From Methylobacterium dankookense (GTDB lineage: Bacteria > Pseudomonadota > Alphaproteobacteria > Rhizobiales > Beijerinckiaceae), in contig NZ_CABFVH010000040.1 of NCBI RefSeq assembly GCF_902141855.1, positions 1-52,580 on the forward strand: 52,580 bases of DNA. Reading direction: 5' to 3'. Below are positions 47,975-52,580 of the stretch, piece after piece (position 1 is the stretch's first letter; each line of letters opens with the position of its first letter). The notes below the pieces were generated by a model. It did no database searches and was not told the DNA's origin. It saw only the letters and a list, made by a program, of their open reading frames with translations. A program made the position numbers and the translations under genes.

Positions 47975-49231
47975 TCAGCGCGGCCGGCGCAGGCCGGGGC
48001 GCCGCTCGGGCACCTTCGTGAAGACGCCGACCATCTCCAGATGGCCCGAATAGCGGAACTGGTCGACCGGGGTGACCCGCTCCAGGCGGTAGCCGCCCGC
48101 GGCGAGGGTCGCGGCGTCGCGGGCGAAGGTGCCGGTGTCGCAGGCGACGCCGATGACCCGCGGCACCTGCGATTCGGCGAGCTGGCGTGCCTGCGCCTCG
48201 GCGCCCGCCCGCGGCGGATCGATCACCACCGCGTCGAAGCCGTTGAGGTCGTGGGCGAGAACCGGGCGGCGGAACAGGTCGCGCCGCTCCTGGGTGATGC
48301 GGCGCAGGCCCGTCGATGCCCGCACAGTCCGGTCGAGGCCGGTCAGCGCCCCCGCATCGCCCTCGACGGCGTGCACGTCCGTGCGCCGGGCCATGGCGAG
48401 GCTGAAGGGGCCGCTTCCGGCGAAGAGGTCGGCGACGCGCTTCGCCTTCTTCGGCAGGGCCTCCAGCACCAGGGCGGTGAGCGCCGCCTCGCCGGCCGCC
48501 GTCGCCTGGAGGAAGCCGCCGGGCGGCGGGAAGAGCTGCGCGTCTCCTGAGCGGATCACCGGGGTCGTGCGCTCCACCACCACGTCGCCGTGGAGCGAGA
48601 GGCGGGCGAGGCCGTGCGCCTCGGCGAGCCGCACCAGGGCGGCGCGCACCCCCGCCTCCACCGGGCCGTGGCCGCGGATGTCGACGTCGAGGCCGCTCTC
48701 GGTCGCCGTCACCAGCACGTCGAGGGGCTTGCGGCCGTGGCCGAGCGGCGCGCTCAGCGCCGCCGCGAGGGCGGGGGCGGGGTGCAGGGCCGGCACGGTG
48801 ATCGGGCAATGGTCGATCGCCACGAGGTCGTGGCTGCGCGCCGCCATCAGCCCGGCCTCGGCCCGGCCCTCGCGGTTGCGCACATGCAGGGTCAGGCGGC
48901 GGCGGCCCTCGCCGTGCCCGTCGACCGTCGGCTCCGGCTCGATGCCGATCCCCGCCTGCGACAGCGCCTGGGCGAGGAGAGCCTGCTTCCAGGTCGCGTA
49001 GGCGGCGGGGGCGAGATGCTGCGTCGCGCAGCCGCCGCAGCGCCCGAAATGGGGGCAGAACGGTTCGATCCGGTCGGGGGAGGGGTCGAGCACCGCGTCC
49101 AGCACGCCGCGCCCCTCGGCGCGGGTGATCGTGACGCGCTCACCCGGCAGGGCGCCGGCCACCGGCGTGCCGTCCGCGGCGATGCCGTCGCCGCGGGCGC
49201 CGAGTCGGGCGATGGTGACGGTCTCGCTCAT
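47975..49231 (-). CDS. RlmD/RumA-type 23S rRNA (uracil-5) methyltransferase
   Basis: A 418-residue SAM-dependent RNA methyltransferase. An N-terminal TRAM-like part is followed by the iron-sulfur Cys cluster FCPHFGRCGGC, with a fourth Cys in IDHCPIT. The methyltransferase core has VADLFAGSGPFSLAMARR (SAM loop), FDAVVIDPPRAG, and the nucleophile in GVACDTGTFARD. It forms m5U in 23S rRNA (RlmC/RlmD-type) or tRNA; the position is not predictable. Its start overlaps the tlyA stop (ATGA), so the two RNA methyltransferases form one operon. Confidence 0.88.
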   Translation of the reverse strand: MSETVTIARLGARGDGIAADGTPVAGALPGERVTITRAEGRGVLDAVLDPSPDRIEPFCPHFGRCGGCATQHLAPAAYATWKQALLAQALSQAGIGIEPEPTVDGHGEGRRRLTLHVRNREGRAEAGLMAARSHDLVAIDHCPITVPALHPAPALAAALSAPLGHGRKPLDVLVTATESGLDVDIRGHGPVEAGVRAALVRLAEAHGLARLSLHGDVVVERTTPVIRSGDAQLFPPPGGFLQATAAGEAALTALVLEALPKKAKRVADLFAGSGPFSLAMARRTDVHAVEGDAGALTGLDRTVRASTGLRRITQERRDLFRRPVLAHDLNGFDAVVIDPPRAGAEAQARQLAESQVPRVIGVACDTGTFARDAATLAAGGYRLERVTPVDQFRYSGHLEMVGVFTKVPERRPGLRRPR

Positions 49232-49971
49232 GCCTCGGCCTTCCGCGCAGCGATCAGGAATTCGGTGTTGCCGTCGCCGCCCTGGATCGGCGACGGGATC
49301 AGGCCGCGGACGGCGAAGCCGAGCCCTTCGAGGACCGCCCGCACCTCGGCGCAGACCGCCTCATGCACGGCCGCGTCGCGCACGATGCCGCCGCGGCCGA
49401 CCCGGTCGCGGCCGGCCTCGAACTGGGGCTTGATCAGCGCGACGAGGTCGGCGCCGGAGGCGAGCAGCCCCGCCACCGCCGGCAGCACGAGGCGCAGGGC
49501 GATGAAGCTCACGTCGATGCCGGCGATATCCGGAACCGGCGCGAGCCGGGTGCCGGCGAGGTCGCGGATGTCGGTCCCCTCCAGGCTCGCGACGCGCGGG
49601 TCGGCGCGCAGGGTGGCGTGGAGCTGGTCGCGGCCGACATCGACCGCGTGGACGAAGGTGGCGGCGCGGCGCAGCAGCAGGTCGGTGAAGCCGCCCGTCG
49701 AGGCGCCGACATCGAGGGCGGCGCGGCCCCGCGGGTCGAGCCCGAAGGCGTCGAGGGCGGCCTCGAGCTTCAGCCCGCCGCGCGAGACGTAGGGGTGCGG
49801 CGCCTCCGCCTCGATGCGCGCGCCCGGCGCGATCGCCTCGGAGGGGCGGGCGACGACGCGGCCATCCGCGCGCACGAGCCCGGCCGCGATCGCGGCCTGG
49901 GCCCGCGCCCGGCTCTCGAAATGCCCGTGCTCGACCAGGTAGCGGTCGGCCCTGAGCCGGTCCCCCGTCAT
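49228..49971 (-). CDS. tlyA: TlyA family rRNA 2'-O-methyltransferase
   Basis: A 247-residue protein with an N-terminal S4 RNA-binding domain (RADRYLVEHGHFESRARAQAAIAAGLVRADGRVVARPSE) and an FtsJ-like methyltransferase: LDVGASTGGFTDLLLRRAATFVHAVDVGRDQL, the catalytic Lys in VALIKPQFEAGRDRVGRGGIVRD. TlyA methylates ribose of 16S C1409 and/or 23S C1920 and affects capreomycin sensitivity; older annotations call it hemolysin A. It precedes the uracil-5 methyltransferase gene with a four-base overlap. It is often found beside dxs, which is not present here. Confidence 0.93.
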   Translation of the reverse strand: MTGDRLRADRYLVEHGHFESRARAQAAIAAGLVRADGRVVARPSEAIAPGARIEAEAPHPYVSRGGLKLEAALDAFGLDPRGRAALDVGASTGGFTDLLLRRAATFVHAVDVGRDQLHATLRADPRVASLEGTDIRDLAGTRLAPVPDIAGIDVSFIALRLVLPAVAGLLASGADLVALIKPQFEAGRDRVGRGGIVRDAAVHEAVCAEVRAVLEGLGFAVRGLIPSPIQGGDGNTEFLIAARKAEA

Positions 49972-50059
49972 CGTACTCTCAATAAACCGGAAGCATGAGC
50001 GGCCTGTCGGCCGGTCGCATCGCGCCTAACTAGCCCGGCGTCACGAGGAGAGCCATCAC

Positions 50060-50611
50060 ATGACACGCATCCTGCCCCTGCTCGCGCTGGCCGCGGGCCT
50101 CGCGCCCCTCCAGGCGCTGGCCCAGGAGCCCGCCAAGCCCGCGGGCCAGGCGCCGGCCGCGCCACAGACCTACGAGACCGCGATCAAGAACAACAAGGGC
50201 GAGGACATCGGCACCGCGAGCTTCCGGGACGGCGCCAACACGCTGGTCGTGCGCATCGCGATCAAGGCGGGCGGCCTGACGCCGGGCTGGCACGGCATGC
50301 ATTTCCACGCGGTCGGCGACTGCTCGGACACGGAGAAGTTCGCCAACTCCAAGGCCCATGTGAACCACGACCAGAGCAAGCACGGCCTGCTCAACGCGGA
50401 CGGGCCCGACGAGGGCGACCTGCCGAACATCTTCGCGGCCACGGACGGCTCGGCCAATACCGAGGTGTCGAGCGAGACCTCGCTCGGCGGCGAGGGCGGC
50501 CTGAAGGATGCCGACGGCTCGGCGCTGGTCTTCCACGCCAAGGAGGACGACCATACCAGCCAGCCGATCGGCGGCGCGGGCGACCGGGTCGCCTGCGCAG
50601 TCATCAAGTAG
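50060..50611 (+). CDS. sodC: Cu-Zn superoxide dismutase, periplasmic
   Basis: A 183-residue protein with a signal peptide (MTRILPLLALAAGLAPLQALA). The SodC copper and zinc ligands are in GMHFHAVGDCSD, AHVNHDQSKHGLLNADGPDEGDLPNI and the final GDRVACAVIK carries the disulfide Cys and the conserved Arg; the first catalytic His pair is HxH in MHFHAVGDC. It removes superoxide in the periplasm, complementing the OxyR/catalase pair in this window. It is divergent from tlyA. GAGGAG precedes the ATG. Confidence 0.94.
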   Translation: MTRILPLLALAAGLAPLQALAQEPAKPAGQAPAAPQTYETAIKNNKGEDIGTASFRDGANTLVVRIAIKAGGLTPGWHGMHFHAVGDCSDTEKFANSKAHVNHDQSKHGLLNADGPDEGDLPNIFAATDGSANTEVSSETSLGGEGGLKDADGSALVFHAKEDDHTSQPIGGAGDRVACAVIK

Positions 50612-50624
50612 TCGGGTCCGAGTC

Positions 50625-50650
50625 TCCCTCCCCCGTGGACGGGGGAGGGA
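50625..50650. terminator. Bidirectional hairpin between sodC and the MFS gene
   Basis: TCCCTCCCCCGT at 50625-50636 and its exact complement at 50639-50650 with a 2-nt loop, 13 nt after sodC and 12 nt after the convergent MFS gene. No T-run; it may be a CCCTCCCCC-type intergenic repeat used as terminator. Confidence 0.6.
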
Positions 50651-50661
50651 CGACCGGTCCG

Positions 50662-52011
50662 TCAGGCGTGGGCGAGGGCGGACTTCTTGCCGAGTGCCTC
50701 CTCGACGGTGCCGGCGCCGTCGAGATAGCCGTGCACCTTCGGGTTCGGCATGATGAGCGAGGCGACGAAGGCGATGGCGAGCAGCACGGTGACGTACCAG
50801 AAGAAGGTCGTCTCCATGCCGCTGTCCTTGAACCACAGGGCGACGTACTCGGCCGTGCCGCCGAAGGTGGCGTTGGCCAGCGCGTAGGACAGGCCGACGC
50901 CGAGCGCGCGCACCTTGGTGGGGAACAGCTCCGCCTTCACGATCCCCGAGATGCCCGTGTAGAAGCTCACCACGAGCAGGCCGAGGGTGATGTACAGGAA
51001 GGCGAGGTAGGGATCCGTGTTGGACCCGATCGCCGTCATCAGCGGCACCACCATCAGCGCGCCGAGGCCGCTGTAGAGGATCATGTTGGCCTTGCGGCCG
51101 ATCCGGTCCGAGAGCCAGCCGAAGAAGGGCTGGACCATCATGTAGACGAGCAGCACCGCCGTCATCGTGCGCGAGGCCACGGTCTTGTCCATGTGCGCGG
51201 TGTTGACGAGGTATTTCTGCATGTAGGTGGTGAAGGTGTAGAACACGAGCGAGCCGCCCGCCGTATAGGCCAGCACCACGCAGAAGGCGCGCCAGTGCTT
51301 GAACAGCTCGCTGAAGGTGCCGGCATCCTCCTTGTCGGAGCCGCCGGTCTCGGCGAGCGAGCGGCGCAGGTAGAGGGCGACGACCGCCGCGAGCGCACCG
51401 ATGAAGAACGGGATGCGCCAGCCGTAAGCCGTGATCTGCTCGCTCGTCATCACCCCCTGCAGCACGATCAACACCAGCGAGGCCAGGAGCTGGCCGCCGA
51501 TGAGCGTCACGTACTGGAACGAGGCGAAGAAGCCGCGATGGCCCTTGAGCGCCACCTCGCTCATGTAGGTCGCGCTGGTGCCGTACTCGCCGCCGACCGA
51601 GAGGCCCTGCAGCATGCGGGCGAGGAGCAGCAGGATCGGGGCGGCGGCGCCCACCGTCTCGTAGGTCGGCAGGATGCCGATGAAGAGCGAGCCCGCGCAC
51701 ATCATCAGCACCGAGATCACCATCGAGGTGCGGCGTCCGACCCGGTCGGCGATGCGGCCGAACAGCCAGCCGCCGATGGGGCGCATGAAGAAGCCCACCG
51801 CGAAGATGCCGGCCGTCTGCAGGAGCTGGCTGGTGGCGTCGCCCTTCGGGAAGAAGGCCGGGGCGAAGTAGATCGCGAAGAAGGCGTAGCAGTAGAAATC
51901 GTACCACTCGACGAGGTTGCCGGAGGACGAGCCGACGATCGCCATGATGCGGCGGCGGCGATCCGCGGCGGCATCCGCCGCGGACGGCGCGATTCCGATC
52001 GAGTCTGCCAT
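50662..52011 (-). CDS. MFS metabolite:H+ symporter (KgtP/ProP type)
   Basis: A 449-residue major facilitator with 12 membrane segments. AIVGSSSGNLVEWYDFYCYAFFAIYFAPAFFP is the N-terminal signature of the metabolite:H+ symporter family; FGRIADRVGRRTSMV and ARMLQGLSVGGEYGTSATYMSE are the loop 2-3 and helix 4-5 motifs, repeated in the second half as GWLSDRIGRKANM. Family members carry 2-oxoglutarate, citrate, proline/betaine or shikimate; this one resembles KgtP/dicarboxylate carriers, but the substrate is not decided by the sequence. It is convergent with sodC. Confidence 0.9.
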   Translation of the reverse strand: MADSIGIAPSAADAAADRRRRIMAIVGSSSGNLVEWYDFYCYAFFAIYFAPAFFPKGDATSQLLQTAGIFAVGFFMRPIGGWLFGRIADRVGRRTSMVISVLMMCAGSLFIGILPTYETVGAAAPILLLLARMLQGLSVGGEYGTSATYMSEVALKGHRGFFASFQYVTLIGGQLLASLVLIVLQGVMTSEQITAYGWRIPFFIGALAAVVALYLRRSLAETGGSDKEDAGTFSELFKHWRAFCVVLAYTAGGSLVFYTFTTYMQKYLVNTAHMDKTVASRTMTAVLLVYMMVQPFFGWLSDRIGRKANMILYSGLGALMVVPLMTAIGSNTDPYLAFLYITLGLLVVSFYTGISGIVKAELFPTKVRALGVGLSYALANATFGGTAEYVALWFKDSGMETTFFWYVTVLLAIAFVASLIMPNPKVHGYLDGAGTVEEALGKKSALAHA

Positions 52012-52379
52012 TCTCTCTAGCTCCCGGCGTTTCCCTCGCCCGCGCCGCGGGCAGCCTCGTTGTGCGGTGCGGGCCTAGCACGGGGCATCGGGGCCCGCGA
52101 AGGGCGCGGGCCCTGAGAGGGTGAGGTACGCACGCGAACTGTCACTTAATCCCGGCGGAAACCGAATAACCCTGCCAAGGATTTGCCCAGCCCGGCAGGG
52201 CTTCCGGCAAGGCTTCCCGCAGGATCTCGGGGAGCCCGCGCGCGGCCTTCTTCCGACGCGATGAGACGGAACGGTTTGCTGGCCGTTGTCGTTGCGGGGC
52301 GGCACGATGACCGGTCGTGGCCAGTAACGGGGTCAGTAACGCGCCGGTCGAGATCGGTACAGGGACAGGAAAACTCGCC
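52012..52379. other. Intergenic region, 368 bp
   Basis: Holds the leftward promoter of the MFS gene and the rightward EcfG-type promoter at 52268-52293. GC-rich inverted repeats such as CCTGCCAAGG/CCCGGCAGGG near 52170-52190 are present. No ORF looks like protein. Confidence 0.5.
52268..52293 (+). promoter_or_regulatory. EcfG-type promoter of the Gly/Ala-rich gene
   Basis: GGAAC at 52268-52272, 17-bp spacer, CGTT at 52290-52293, about 87 bp before the ATG at 52380. This agrees with the GGAAC-N16/17-CGTT consensus of the PhyR-EcfG general stress regulon described in Methylobacterium extorquens. Confidence 0.55.
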
Positions 52380-52580
52380 ATGAACAAGCTCGTTCGGAGC
52401 ACGATGACGGCTGCCTTGCTGGTGGCCGGCGCGTCCGTCGCCCTCGCCCAGGGTGGCGCGGGCGGCGGTGCGGCAGGTGGAGCAGGGGGCGGTGCCGGCG
52501 GCGGCGCCGGCATGGGCGCGGGTGGCGCGGGTGGCGGAGCGGGCGGTCCGGCCGGCGGCGGCGCCGGAGCGGGTGGCGGG
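52380..52580 (+). CDS. Gly/Ala-rich secreted protein, 5' part
   Basis: The frame runs off the window end. A signal peptide (MNKLVRSTMTAALLVAGASVALAQ) is followed by an almost pure Gly/Ala tract (GGAGGGAAGGAGGGAGG, later GMGAGGAGGG and GPAGGGAGAGGG). AGGA lies 10 nt before the ATG. Together with the EcfG-type promoter about 87 bp upstream this suggests a stress-induced envelope or extracellular protein. No family can be named because only 67 residues are visible. Confidence 0.68.
   Translation, partial: MNKLVRSTMTAALLVAGASVALAQGGAGGGAAGGAGGGAGGGAGMGAGGAGGGAGGPAGGGAGAGGG

Overview
The window reads as chromosome of a GC-rich alphaproteobacterium, most likely Methylobacterium or Methylorubrum. 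This is inferred from the very high GC, the families present (MucR/Ros regulator, LOV histidine kinase, HWE/HisKA_2 signalling, DUF1127, SleB-like hydrolase), GC-rich intergenic hairpin repeats, and three sites of the form GGAAC-N17-CGTT, the promoter class of the alphaproteobacterial general stress sigma factor EcfG. No database search was possible.

Region 1 (1-5721) is an accessory, partly decayed island. It opens inside the end of a GC-rich adenylation-domain gene. An abruptly AT-rich block follows, with a free-standing acyl carrier protein and a formyltransferase-like enzyme: a fragment of a nonribosomal-peptide-like pathway whose rest lies left of the window. Then come a umuC (DNA polymerase V) remnant fused to a frameshifted tyrosine-recombinase pseudogene, a Gly/Tyr-rich secreted protein, an AT-rich M23/LytM-fold protein lacking one zinc ligand, an XRE regulator coupled to a 28-residue membrane peptide, and decayed small ORFs. 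The block ends at the 3' end of tRNA-Thr(CGU), a plausible ancient integration site.

Region 2 (5.7-15.6 kb) holds terB-like/lrgA/lrgB, an LhgO-like FAD oxidoreductase, a MucR-like regulator with lost zinc ligands, a type I secretion ABC/HlyD pair with no cargo gene in view, and a blue-light (LOV) histidine kinase beside a single-domain response regulator.

Region 3 (15.6-30.3 kb) is mostly housekeeping: AmpG-like permease, EcsC-like protein, MgtC-like protein, threonine dehydratase, an oxyR-AbrB family-dgkA run divergent from catalase, a cupin, a CoA-binding protein, rplM-rpsI preceded by a perfect 32-bp palindrome, a Tat-exported metallophosphoesterase and a class III aminotransferase.

Region 4 (30.3-45.1 kb) has a YkgJ-type cysteine-cluster protein, a GT61 glycosyltransferase, a SleB-like cell-wall hydrolase, a secreted repeat protein, an AcuI-type reductase, a Gre-like factor, LysR/WrbA, the threonylcarbamoyl-AMP synthase, and a tightly packed acyl-CoA catabolic cluster (acyl-CoA dehydrogenase, enoyl-CoA hydratase, SDR, SDR) followed by CorA.

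Region 5 (45.1-52.6 kb) holds an SRAP protein with a clamp-binding-like C-terminus, a DUF1127 protein divergent from a MocR regulator over a palindromic operator candidate, two RNA methyltransferases (RlmD/RumA-like and TlyA), SodC, an MFS symporter, and the start of a Gly/Ala-rich secreted protein behind an EcfG-type promoter.

Most of the window is ordinary. The parts that stand out are the AT-rich adenylation/ACP/formyltransferase block, the XRE/micropeptide pair, the 32-bp palindrome, a candidate stress-regulated small RNA near 38.3 kb, and the zinc-less MucR. I did not find a complete, clearly new multi-gene system.
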